Origin: Streptomyces sp. NBC_00353
GTDB taxonomy: Bacteria > Actinomycetota > Actinomycetes > Streptomycetales > Streptomycetaceae
Reading direction: 5' to 3'
Length of the DNA: 64,000 nt
Assembly: GCF_036108815.1 (NCBI RefSeq)
Contig: NZ_CP107985.1
Location: forward strand, 5,642,001 to 5,706,000
The position numbers and the translations under genes are program-made. Position 1 is the stretch's first letter; each line of letters starts with the position of its first letter. Below, piece after piece: positions 1 to 7,539 of this stretch. A model generated the notes under the pieces. That model saw nothing but the letters and a program-made list of their open reading frames with translations. It was not told where the DNA came from and searched no databases.

Positions 1-347
1 CGCTTCCCGGTCGCGGCGAGCAGCGCGGCGCCCAGTGCCCGTCCGTGCCCCTGGCCGCGGTGTGCGGGGTGTACGACCAGCTCGGCGGCCGGCGCCTCGA
101 CGGGGTCGGTGTCCTCCAGCTGCGCGTACCCGACGAGGGTGCCGGAGCTGGTGAGCAGAAGGTGCCGCACACCCTCCCGGCGCCCGCCCCTGAGCTGCAG
201 CCGGCCCTGCTCGGAGACCGCGGGCCTGCCGTCGGCGCGGGTCGCTTCGTCGAGCAGATCGAGGACGGCTCCGGCCTGGTCGGCGGAGAGCACGTCGAGC
301 GTCCGGATCTCACGCCCGGGGGCGGGGAGGGGTACATCAGTCGTCAT
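1..347 (-). CDS. mshD: Mycothiol synthase MshD, N-terminal part (cut by window edge)
   Basis: MshD acetylates Cys-GlcN-Ins with acetyl-CoA in the last step of mycothiol synthesis in the cytoplasm. The reverse frame from ATG 345-347 stays open to the left edge (115 codons). It shows the N-terminal half of the first GNAT domain: VSEQGRLQL, then HLLLTSSGTLVGYAQL, then AELVVHPAHRGQGHGRAL, the acetyl-CoA pyrophosphate loop. This pattern matches mycobacterial MshD as I remember it. The start lies 7 nt after a possible -10 TACGCT (355-360 on the complement), so the transcript may be leaderless. It is divergent from the 5'-nucleotidase gene. The second GNAT domain is outside the window. Confidence 0.85.
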   Translation of the reverse strand, partial: MTTDVPLPAPGREIRTLDVLSADQAGAVLDLLDEATRADGRPAVSEQGRLQLRGGRREGVRHLLLTSSGTLVGYAQLEDTDPVEAPAAELVVHPAHRGQGHGRALGAALLAATGK

Positions 348-580
348 GCGTACGAGCGTACGGCGGGGCGGGGCCGTGAGGGGGGCAGTGAGGTGTCGCG
401 GGGCTCGGCCATTGCCGTGACGTTTTCGACCGGATAGGTGCGAGATGCGGGCGGTGCGGGGGAGTTGATCCCCTTACCGACCACATGGCAACCGGTTCGT
501 AACGCGAAACACCTGTCGCGCTACGCGCGTTGACTCTAGGCTGCGGGCCGAACCCTCCCGCTGAACTCACAAGGGGACCG

Positions 581-2410
581 ATGTCAGCGACACCGCAGAA
601 GAACCGTGCGTCACGGCGGGTGCTCGCCGCCGCGGCCGGGCTGGCCACCGTCGGCGCGCTCGTCGCGGCGATGCCGGCCGGCGCCCAGGACCGCGGTCAC
701 GGGCACCACACGCCGGCCAGCACCGTCGACGTGCAGCTGCTGTCCTTCAACGACCTGCACGGCAACCTGGAGCCGCCGGCCGGTTCGGCCGGCAACGTCA
801 CCGAGAAGCAGGCCGACGGCACGACGAAGACGATCCCGGCCGGTGGTGTCGAGTACCTCGCCTCCTCGCTGCGCACCGCGCGCAAGGGCCACCCGTACTC
901 CATCACCGCGGCCGGCGGCGACATGGTGGGCGCGAGCCCGCTGCTGTCCGGGCTCTTCCACGACGAGCCGACCATCGAGGCGCTCAACAAGATCGACCTC
1001 GATGTGACGACCGTCGGCAACCACGAGTTCGACGAGGGCGCCGTCGAGCTGGCCCGCCTCCAGAACGGCGGCTGCCACCCGGTCGAGGGGTGTTACGAGA
1101 AGGACAGGACGTTCCAGGGCGCGGACTTCCCGTACCTCGCAGCCAATGTGACGGACGAGAAGACCGGCAAGCCGATCCTCAAGCCGTACACGGTGTGGAA
1201 GAAGAACGGCGTCAAGATCGGCTTCATCGGGGTGACCCTGGAGGGCACGCCGAACATCGTCACCGCCAACGGCGTCAAGGGCCTGAAGTTCCACGACGAG
1301 ATCGAGACGGTCAACAAGTACGCCAAGGAGCTCGACCGGCAGGGCGTGAAGTCCATCGTCGCGCTCATCCACGAGGGCGGGGCCCCGGCCTCCTCCTCGT
1401 ACAACTACAACTGCGACAGCCCCGGCGCCGGTGACGGCATCTCGGGACCGATCGTGGACATCGCCAAGGGCATCAGCCCGAAGGTCGACGCGCTGGTCAC
1501 GGGCCACACGCACCAGGCCTACGTGTGCACCGTGCCGGACCCGGCGGGCAACCCGCGCCTGGTCACCTCGGCGTCGTCGTTCGGCAAGCTGTACACGGAC
1601 ACGACCCTCACGTACGACCGCCGCACCAAGGACATCGTGCGTACGTCGGTGAAGTCGTCGAGCTCCTCGAACCCGACCTCGGCGAATCACGTCGTCACCC
1701 GGGACCAGCCCAAGGCCACCGACATGACGGCCCTGATCGCCCGCTGGAACACCCTCGCGGCTCCCATCGCGAGCAAGCCGCAGGGCTTCATCAGCGCCGA
1801 CATCAACGGCCGCGGTTCCACTGCCCCCGAGAAGCCGCTCGGCAACCTGATCGCCGACGCGCAGCTGGAGGGCCTGGCCCCGGCGGACAAGGGCGGGGCG
1901 GTCGTCGCCTTCATGAACCCGGGCGGCATCCGCGCGGACCTCGTGTACAAGTCGACCGGCAGTGAGGGCGACGGGGTGGTGACGTACGGCGAGTCGTTCA
2001 CCGTGCAGCCCTTCACCAACATGATGAATGTCGTCGATCTGACCGGCGCCCAGCTGATCAGCGCGCTCCAGCAGCAGGTCAGCGGCGCCAACGAGGCCAG
2101 CCCGAAGATCCTTCAGGTGTCCAAGGGCCTCACGTACACCCTCGACATGACGAAGACGGGCGCGGCCCGCGTCGTCGTCGACACGATCAAGCTGAACGGT
2201 GCGGCGATCGACCCGGCCAAGACGTACCGCGTCGCGATGAACGAGTTCCTCGCGGGCGGCGGCGACGGCTTCGCGGCGCTCGGACAGGGCACCAACAAGC
2301 TGGTCGGCGCATCCGACCTGGACCTGTTCAACGCGTATCTGGCGGCGCACTCGTCGGCCGCGGCGCCGCTGGCCCCGCCGGCCACGGACCGGATCACGGT
2401 CATTCAGTAG
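581..2410 (+). CDS. Secreted bifunctional metallophosphatase / 5'-nucleotidase
   Basis: Predicted exported phosphatase that removes phosphate from nucleotides outside the cell for phosphate and nucleoside scavenging. The start at 581 is chosen because AAGGGG lies just upstream and it begins a Sec-type signal peptide (RRVL, then an Ala-rich core ending PAGAQD at about residue 40); an upstream TTG in the same frame would spoil the signal. The N-terminal calcineurin-like domain has SFNDLHGN, GGDMVGASP, TVGNHEFDEG and VTGHTHQAY, the metal ligands of the family. The C-terminal nucleotidase domain has NPGGIRADL and GGGDGF. The length of 609 residues is normal. No PHO-box-like repeat was convincing upstream. 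A strong terminator follows. Confidence 0.92.
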   Translation: MSATPQKNRASRRVLAAAAGLATVGALVAAMPAGAQDRGHGHHTPASTVDVQLLSFNDLHGNLEPPAGSAGNVTEKQADGTTKTIPAGGVEYLASSLRTARKGHPYSITAAGGDMVGASPLLSGLFHDEPTIEALNKIDLDVTTVGNHEFDEGAVELARLQNGGCHPVEGCYEKDRTFQGADFPYLAANVTDEKTGKPILKPYTVWKKNGVKIGFIGVTLEGTPNIVTANGVKGLKFHDEIETVNKYAKELDRQGVKSIVALIHEGGAPASSSYNYNCDSPGAGDGISGPIVDIAKGISPKVDALVTGHTHQAYVCTVPDPAGNPRLVTSASSFGKLYTDTTLTYDRRTKDIVRTSVKSSSSSNPTSANHVVTRDQPKATDMTALIARWNTLAAPIASKPQGFISADINGRGSTAPEKPLGNLIADAQLEGLAPADKGGAVVAFMNPGGIRADLVYKSTGSEGDGVVTYGESFTVQPFTNMMNVVDLTGAQLISALQQQVSGANEASPKILQVSKGLTYTLDMTKTGAARVVVDTIKLNGAAIDPAKTYRVAMNEFLAGGGDGFAALGQGTNKLVGASDLDLFNAYLAAHSSAAAPLAPPATDRITVIQ

Positions 2411-2426
2411 CTCCGGCGATCGAGTG

Positions 2427-2462
2427 AGCGGGGCGGTGGGCCATCCGGCCCACCGCCCCGCT
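2427..2462 (+). terminator. Rho-independent-type hairpin after the 5'-nucleotidase gene
   Basis: A perfect 16-bp stem (2427-2442 with 2447-2462) closes a 4-nt loop, 16 bases after the stop codon. There is no long T-run, which is usual for Streptomyces terminators. Confidence 0.85.
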
Positions 2463-2505
2463 GTCGTCACGGGTTCGGGCCCGGGCCTCGCCTAGTGTCG
2501 GAAAC

Positions 2506-2937
2506 ATGACTGCAGAAGCCGAAGCAGACGCAGACGACGGCCTGGTCACCGTCGCCTGCAACGGGTCCGTCCGCGAAACGATCGACCGGCTCCAGGAGGC
2601 GATCACCGCCTCGGGCTTCCAGGTGTTCGCACGGATCGACCATGCGGACCATGCCGCCCGCATCGGCCTGGAACTCCGGCCGACCGAACTGCTCATCTTC
2701 GGCAAGCCGGAGGGCGGCACGCAGCTGATGCAGGACCGGCAGACCGCCGGGATCGACCTCCCGTCGAAGGCACTGGCCTGGCAGGACGCTGCCGGCGACA
2801 CCTGGGTGACGTGCAACGACGCCTCATGGCTCGCCGCCCGCCACGGCCTGGGGCCGGCGAGCGAAGCGGGCGTCGCCGCGGTGGAGGCGAGCACGGTGGC
2901 GGCGGTACGCCAGGCGACGGGCCCGGCCACGGTCTAG
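2506..2937 (+). CDS. DUF302 family protein
   Basis: Small cytoplasmic protein of 143 residues with the DUF302 pattern: the repeat-like opening VRETIDRLQEAITASGFQVF, RIDHADHAARIGLELRPTEL, then LLIFGKPEGGTQLMQ and the family-typical IDLPSKALAW. The biochemical role of DUF302 is unknown. The ATG at 2506 sits 7 nt after a -10-like TAGTGT (2493-2498) with no ribosome binding site, so a leaderless start is likely. It lies between a terminator and the phospholipase gene and appears to be a single-gene unit. Confidence 0.85.
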   Translation: MTAEAEADADDGLVTVACNGSVRETIDRLQEAITASGFQVFARIDHADHAARIGLELRPTELLIFGKPEGGTQLMQDRQTAGIDLPSKALAWQDAAGDTWVTCNDASWLAARHGLGPASEAGVAAVEASTVAAVRQATGPATV

Positions 2938-3044
2938 GGGCGGCCGGGCGCCCCTGTCCCGGCGATGCGGCCCCGTTCCCGTTATGGCGTGTACCCGTCA
3001 TACTCCGAAGGCTGACCCCCCACACAGCCGACGGAGGCACCCGC

Positions 3045-3929
3045 ATGAGCACCCGCAGAACCTTCTTAACCGGCGCACTCGCCCTCTCCGCCACCGCTCT
3101 CGTCGGGACGGACCCCGCGACCGCCGCAGCCCGCCGGGCAGCTCTCACCACGCAGGACTGGATGGCCGGCCTCGCCGACGCCATCCCCGTGCAGCGTCTG
3201 ACCATCCCCGGAACGCACGACTCCGGCGCCCGCTACGGCGGCCCGTGGACCGAGTGCCAGAACACCACCGTCGCCGAACAGCTCAGCAGCGGCATCCGCT
3301 TCCTCGACGTACGGTGCCGGATCACCGGCGACTCCTTCGCGATCCACCACGGAGCCTCGTACCAGAACCTGATGTTCGGTGACGTCCTCGGCGCCTGCTG
3401 GGACTTCCTGGCCGAGCACCCCACCGAGACCGTGCTGATGCGGGTCAAGCAGGAGTACTCCGAGGAGAGCGACGCCGCGTTCCGGCGGATCTTCGACCTG
3501 TACCTCGACGCCAAGGGCTGGCGGCCGCTGTTCCGGATCGACCCCGCGCTGCCCGCGCTGGGCGAGGCCCGCGGCAAGGTCGTGCTGCTCGCCGACAACG
3601 GCGGACTGCCCGGCGTCCGCTATGCCGATCCCGCACTCTTCGACATCCAGGACGACTACATGGCGGAGCCGTTCGCCAAGTACCCGAAGATCGAGTCCCA
3701 GTTCCGCAAGGCCGCGCAGCAGCCCGGGAAGCTGTTCATGAACTACGTGAGCACGGCGGCCCTGATGCCGCCCCGCTGGAACGCGGACCGGCTCAATCCG
3801 CAGGTGCAGTCGTTCCTCGACGGCTCCGCGGCGTCCGGCTGGACCGGGCTCGGGATCGTCCCGCTGGACTTCCCCGCCACCCGGCCCGGCCTGGTCGCAT
3901 CACTGATCCGGCACAACCCCGGGGCCTGA
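3045..3929 (+). CDS. Secreted phosphatidylinositol-specific phospholipase C (PI-PLC X domain)
   Basis: Predicted extracellular phospholipase of 294 residues that cleaves phosphatidylinositol-type lipids. The start at 3045 follows ACGGAGG and opens a Tat-type signal peptide (STRRTFLTGALAL, ending ATAAA near residue 31). The X domain shows IPGTHDSGA with the first catalytic His, DVRCRI, AIHHGA with the second catalytic His, and LMRVKQEY. A longer frame open upstream has no start site with ribosome binding. The eukaryotic Y, PH and C2 domains are absent, as in bacterial enzymes. It is convergent with cssS, and only 17 bases separate the two stops. Confidence 0.9.
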   Translation: MSTRRTFLTGALALSATALVGTDPATAAARRAALTTQDWMAGLADAIPVQRLTIPGTHDSGARYGGPWTECQNTTVAEQLSSGIRFLDVRCRITGDSFAIHHGASYQNLMFGDVLGACWDFLAEHPTETVLMRVKQEYSEESDAAFRRIFDLYLDAKGWRPLFRIDPALPALGEARGKVVLLADNGGLPGVRYADPALFDIQDDYMAEPFAKYPKIESQFRKAAQQPGKLFMNYVSTAALMPPRWNADRLNPQVQSFLDGSAASGWTGLGIVPLDFPATRPGLVASLIRHNPGA

Positions 3930-3946
3930 CCGGTCGCCGGGGCGGC

Positions 3947-5356
3947 TCAGGAAAACTCCGGCGGCGGCTGCGGGGCGCCCGGCAGGCGGATCGAGGCCTC
4001 AGTGCCACCGGTCGACGCCGGGCGCAGGACGATCTCGCCGCCCGCCTGCTGGACCGTGCGCGCCACGATCGACAGGCCCAGCCCCGAGCCCGGCAGCTGG
4101 CGGGCGGACGGCGAGCGCCAGAAGCGTTCGAAGACGTACGGGAGTTCCTCTTCGGGGATGCCCGGGCCCTGGTCCGTCACGGTCAGCTCCCCGCCGTGCA
4201 GGGCCACGGCGATCGTGCCGTGCTGCGGGCTGAACTTCACGGCGTTGTCGAGGACGTTGACGACCGCCCGCTCCAGTGCCCCCGGCTCGGCCCGTACGTA
4301 CCAGGGTTCGAGGTCCGCGGTGATGGTCAGCTCCGGGCCGCGGAGCCGTGCCCGCTCCAGCGCGGCCGAGGCGATGTCGTGCAGGCCGACGACCTGGAGC
4401 GGGCCGGGCTGGGCCGCGTCCGGGCGGGCCAGTTCCTGAAGGTCGCCGATGAGCGACGCCAGCTCGGTCATCTGCGCCGTGACCGACTTCATCAGCGCCC
4501 TGCGGTCGTCCGGCGGGATCGGCCGGCCGGTCTCCTCGCTGCGGGCGAGCAGTTCCACGTTCGTACGCAACGAGGTCAGCGGCGTGCGCAGCTCGTGCCC
4601 GGCGTCCGCGATCAGCTGCGCCTGCCGGTCGCGGGAGGTGGCGAGGGCGGCAGTCATCGAGTTGAAGGAGCGGGACAGCCGGGCGATCTCGTCCTCGCCC
4701 TCGACCGGGATGCGGAGTGTGAGGTCCTCGGTGCGGGCGACATGCTCGACGGCCTCGGTGAGCTCGTCGACGGGGCGCAGGCCGGTGCGGGCGACCCACA
4801 GCCCGGCGGCGCCCGCGCCGATGACACCGATGCCGGAGACGGAGAGGAGGACGAGCGCCAGCTGGTCGAGGGGGTCGGTGACCTGTTTCATGGGCAGGGC
4901 CACGGATACGGCGATCCCGGGCTGACTTCCCGGACCGTGAACGGTCGAGGTGTAGACGCGCATCTCGGTGCCGTCCTTCGCCTCGGTGGTGTGCACCGCG
5001 TCGGTCCGCACCCCGGCGGCTACGGCCCGGTCGGCGAGCTGCACCGGGATCGGGGACTTCTCCGGCTGGGTGCAGGGCGTCGTACTCGTCGCCAGCACCA
5101 GCTGGAGCGTGTAGGGCGTGGGCAGGATCCGGACTCCGTCCGGCTCGGCGCAGGCCCGCGTGAGAACGTCGACGTCGGCCCCACTGGGACGGACCTGTTG
5201 CAGGCTCGAGTCGAGCTGCTCGATCAGCCGGTCCCGCGTGGTCAGCCAGCAGGCCAGGGCCACCGCCGCCACCGCGACCGCCACGGCGGTCGCGACCAGC
5301 ATCGCCAGCCGGGAGCGCAGCGGCAGCGCGCGGATCCGGTGCAGCGGGCCCGTCAC
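3947..5356 (-). CDS. cssS: Two-component sensor histidine kinase, CssS-like
   Basis: Membrane sensor kinase of 469 residues. It has a first transmembrane helix at about residues 17-37, an extracytoplasmic sensor of about 120 residues containing two cysteines, a second helix at about 165-187 (ending AGLWVARTGLRPV), HAMP, the H-box DAGHELRTPLTSL, the N-box VVNVLDNAVKFSP, DQGPGIPEE and GSGLGLSI. It overlaps the response regulator gene by 4 bases (ATGA). The HtrA-type protease gene is directly upstream in the same direction. From memory, the equivalent S. lividans/S. coelicolor pair is CssRS, the secretion-stress system that controls HtrA-like proteases; the name is taken from that context. It also resembles mycobacterial MprB. 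Confidence 0.85.
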   Translation of the reverse strand: MTGPLHRIRALPLRSRLAMLVATAVAVAVAAVALACWLTTRDRLIEQLDSSLQQVRPSGADVDVLTRACAEPDGVRILPTPYTLQLVLATSTTPCTQPEKSPIPVQLADRAVAAGVRTDAVHTTEAKDGTEMRVYTSTVHGPGSQPGIAVSVALPMKQVTDPLDQLALVLLSVSGIGVIGAGAAGLWVARTGLRPVDELTEAVEHVARTEDLTLRIPVEGEDEIARLSRSFNSMTAALATSRDRQAQLIADAGHELRTPLTSLRTNVELLARSEETGRPIPPDDRRALMKSVTAQMTELASLIGDLQELARPDAAQPGPLQVVGLHDIASAALERARLRGPELTITADLEPWYVRAEPGALERAVVNVLDNAVKFSPQHGTIAVALHGGELTVTDQGPGIPEEELPYVFERFWRSPSARQLPGSGLGLSIVARTVQQAGGEIVLRPASTGGTEASIRLPGAPQPPPEFS

Positions 5357-6084
5357 CCGTCACCCCCGCCGGCCCGCAGCGCGTACCCGACGCCCCGCAC
5401 CGTGTGCACGAGCCGCGGTTCACCGCCCGCTTCCGTCTTGCGGCGCAGGTACATCACGTACACGTCCAGGGAGTTGGAGCTCGGTTCGAAGTCGAAGCCC
5501 CAGACCGCCTTCAGGATCTGCTCGCGGGTCAGCACCTGCCGCGGGTGGGCCAGGAACATCTCCAGCAGGGTGAATTCGGTCCGGGTCAGCTCGACGCGGC
5601 GCGAGCCGCGGGTGACCTCGCGGGTGGCGAGGTCCATCCGCAGATCGGCGAAGGACAGCACATTGTCGTCGGGGACGTCGCCGCCCGCCGCGGCCGCGTA
5701 CGAGCTGCGGCGCAGCAGGGCCCGGATGCGGGCGAAGAGCTCGTCCAGTTCGAAGGGCTTGACCAGATAGTCGTCGGCGCCGGCGTCGAGCCCGGTGACG
5801 CGGTCGCCGACGGTGTCGCGGGCGGTGAGCATCAGGATGGGTGTGGTGGCGCCGGTGGAACGGATGCGGCGGGCGGCGGTCAGGCCGTCCATCCGCGGCA
5901 TCTGGATGTCGAGGACGATCAGATCGGGGGCGTACGACTCCGCCTTGGCCAGCGCGTCGATTCCGTCGACGGCGACCAGCGTGCCGTATCCCTCGAAGGC
6001 GAGACTGCGCTGCAGGGCCTCGCGCACGGCCGGCTCGTCGTCGACGATCAGGATGCGCTGCGGATCGTCTTCGGCGGGACTCAT
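5353..6084 (-). CDS. cssR: OmpR/PhoB-family response regulator, CssR-like
   Basis: Response regulator of 243 residues. The receiver has ILIVDDEP, phospho-acceptor LIVLDIQMPRMDG, MLTARD and YLVKPFELDEL. The C-terminal winged helix has LTRTEFTLLEMFLAHP, LTREQILKAVWG and VHTVRGVGYALR. It is translated before cssS with a 4-base overlap and lies downstream of htrA and a small basic ORF. Three 11-bp-spaced hexamers in front of htrA are a likely binding site for it. The receiver has all the usual catalytic residues. The match to CssR is by context and memory of the locus. Confidence 0.87.
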   Translation of the reverse strand: MSPAEDDPQRILIVDDEPAVREALQRSLAFEGYGTLVAVDGIDALAKAESYAPDLIVLDIQMPRMDGLTAARRIRSTGATTPILMLTARDTVGDRVTGLDAGADDYLVKPFELDELFARIRALLRRSSYAAAAGGDVPDDNVLSFADLRMDLATREVTRGSRRVELTRTEFTLLEMFLAHPRQVLTREQILKAVWGFDFEPSSNSLDVYVMYLRRKTEAGGEPRLVHTVRGVGYALRAGGGDG

Positions 6085-6123
6085 CGCTCGTCGTCCTCTT
6101 CTCTCTGCTCTGCCGGGGTGCCT

Positions 6124-6300
6124 TCAGCCTGTCACGGCCGTGGCGCGGCGTCGCGCGGCCCGGCGCCTGCGGCCGGTGGTGACCGTGGTGGTCGCACGGG
6201 GTTCCGGGGCGTGCCGGGCCGTCGCGGCGGACCGGGCCGTCGGCGCGAGCGGCAGCGCCAGGTCCGCCGGGCCGATGGGGGTGTCGGACGGGTGGTTCAT
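6124..6300 (-). CDS. Small basic protein between htrA and cssR (unknown function)
   Basis: Unrecognised 58-residue frame. The ATG at 6298-6300 lies 11 bases after the htrA stop and is preceded by GAGGAGA at a good distance. The product starts MNHPSDTPIGPADLALPL, is rich in Ala, Thr and Pro, and ends with a very basic stretch, GRRRRAARRRATAVTG, with no transmembrane segment. The stop (6124-6126) is 39 bases before cssR. Position and ribosome binding site suggest it is co-transcribed with htrA, cssR and cssS. The basic tail could bind nucleic acid or membrane phospholipids, but that is a guess. Conservation in other Streptomyces would decide whether it is real. Confidence 0.55.
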   Translation of the reverse strand: MNHPSDTPIGPADLALPLAPTARSAATARHAPEPRATTTVTTGRRRRAARRRATAVTG

Positions 6301-6311
6301 GGCTGATCTCC

Positions 6312-7436
6312 TCAGGAGCCGTTGCCGGCCCGCAGTGTGTCCAGGTCGGCCTTGAGCGTGTTCACCGGGATGGCGAAGCCGAGACCCACGCTGCCCGCGC
6401 CGGAGCTGCTCGATCCACCGGACGAACTCGCGTTGTACATAGCGGAGTTGATGCCGATGATCTCGCCGTTCATGTTGATGAGCGCACCGCCGGAGTTGCC
6501 GGGGTTGAGCGAGGCGTCGGTCTGGATGGCCTTGTACGTGGTGGTGGAGTTGCCGGTGTCGCCGTTGAACTGTCGTCCGCCGAACTCGAACGGCCAGTCA
6601 CTGCCGCCGCCCTGCTGCCCCTGCCCCTGACCGTCCTCACTGTCCTTGGCGACGGTGACATCACGGTTCAGCGCGGAGACGATGCCGCTGGTGACGGTGC
6701 CGGTGAGGCCCTCGGGCGAGCCGATCGCGACGACCTGGTCGCCGACCTTGATCCCGGAGGAGTCGCCGAGCGTGGCCGTCTTCAGCCCGCTGGCGCCTTC
6801 CAGATCGATCAGCGCCAGGTCCTTGTCGGCGTCGGTGCCGACGACCTTCGCGGTGTACGTCCTGCCGGTGCTCAGCGTCACCTTGATCGACGAGGCGCCC
6901 GCGATGACGTGGTTGTTGGTGACGATCTCACCGTCGGACGTGATGATCACGCCGGAGCCGGTGGACTCGCCCGCGGTCGACGTCGCACCGATCTCGACGA
7001 TCGTCGGCGACACCGCCTTCGCGACACCGGCGACGGTGCCCGCGCTGCTCTGCGAGACGGTCGTGCCGCTGACCACCGAGCTGCTGTCGGTGCCGCTGGA
7101 ACCGGTGCCGGTGAACTGACCGACGGCGGTGGCGGTGACACCGCCGACGACCGCCGCCGCGACGGCCACGGCTGCCAGCAGGGCGACCGGCCGCTTGGCC
7201 CGGCGCTTGTGCCCGGACGGCTGGGGGGCGGGCTGCGGCAGCCCCTGACCGAAGCTGCCGTAGCCGTCGCCACCACCGTGGCCGGCGCCGCCGCTGCCGG
7301 GCCACACGGTCGTTCCGGGGCCCGTGGAGATCGGCTGCGCGGGCTGGTGCGCAGGCGGCGGCGGGTAGGCCGCGTCGCCGTTGCCGTACGAGGGGTACAT
7401 CGGGTACTCGCCGCTCGGGCGCTGGCTCTCAGTCAT
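6312..7436 (-). CDS. htrA: Membrane-anchored HtrA/DegP-like serine protease without PDZ domain
   Basis: Predicted envelope protease that degrades misfolded secreted proteins. It has a Pro/Gly-rich cytoplasmic tail of about 80 residues, KRRAKRP, one membrane helix at about residues 83-105, then a trypsin-like domain with His176 (TNNHVIAG), Asp206 (DKDLALID) and Ser315 (NPGNSGGAL). It ends shortly after GLGFAIPVN, where a PDZ domain would normally begin, so no PDZ domain is present. The start MTESQRPS at 7436 is preferred over an upstream frame extension because homologues begin with a Pro/Gly tail. It is first in a unit with a small ORF and cssRS. From memory, the S. lividans equivalent belongs to the CssRS regulon. 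Confidence 0.9.
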   Translation of the reverse strand: MTESQRPSGEYPMYPSYGNGDAAYPPPPAHQPAQPISTGPGTTVWPGSGGAGHGGGDGYGSFGQGLPQPAPQPSGHKRRAKRPVALLAAVAVAAAVVGGVTATAVGQFTGTGSSGTDSSSVVSGTTVSQSSAGTVAGVAKAVSPTIVEIGATSTAGESTGSGVIITSDGEIVTNNHVIAGASSIKVTLSTGRTYTAKVVGTDADKDLALIDLEGASGLKTATLGDSSGIKVGDQVVAIGSPEGLTGTVTSGIVSALNRDVTVAKDSEDGQGQGQQGGGSDWPFEFGGRQFNGDTGNSTTTYKAIQTDASLNPGNSGGALINMNGEIIGINSAMYNASSSGGSSSSGAGSVGLGFAIPVNTLKADLDTLRAGNGS

Positions 7437-7458
7437 GTCCCCGACTGTGTCCAGCGAA

Positions 7459-7486
7459 CATGAGAGAAGCCTGAGCACGTCCTGAG
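7459..7486 (-). promoter_or_regulatory. Triple 11-bp-spaced direct repeat in the htrA promoter region
   Basis: On the + strand the hexamers CATGAG (7459), CCTGAG (7470) and CCTGAG (7481) are spaced exactly 11 bp apart, 22-50 bases before the htrA start. Tandem hexamers with one-helical-turn spacing are the usual form of OmpR-family sites, and CTCAGG resembles the MprA box as I remember it. CssR is the obvious candidate ligand, giving autoregulation of the htrA-cssRS unit. Confidence 0.5.
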
Positions 7487-7539
7487 AAGCCCGGCAGAAC
7501 CTCGTATGCCCGATATAAAGGCTGTACAGGCGTCGCCGC

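Noticed and set aside
480..580. PHO box before the 5'-nucleotidase gene
   Set aside because: GTTCGTAACGC is only weakly like one 11-nt unit and there is no second direct repeat.
611..2470. A 619-codon open frame on the complement of the 5'-nucleotidase gene
   Set aside because: High-GC coding DNA often leaves the opposite strand open. The product is Arg/Val/Gly-rich with no domain, and the + strand has all nucleotidase motifs.
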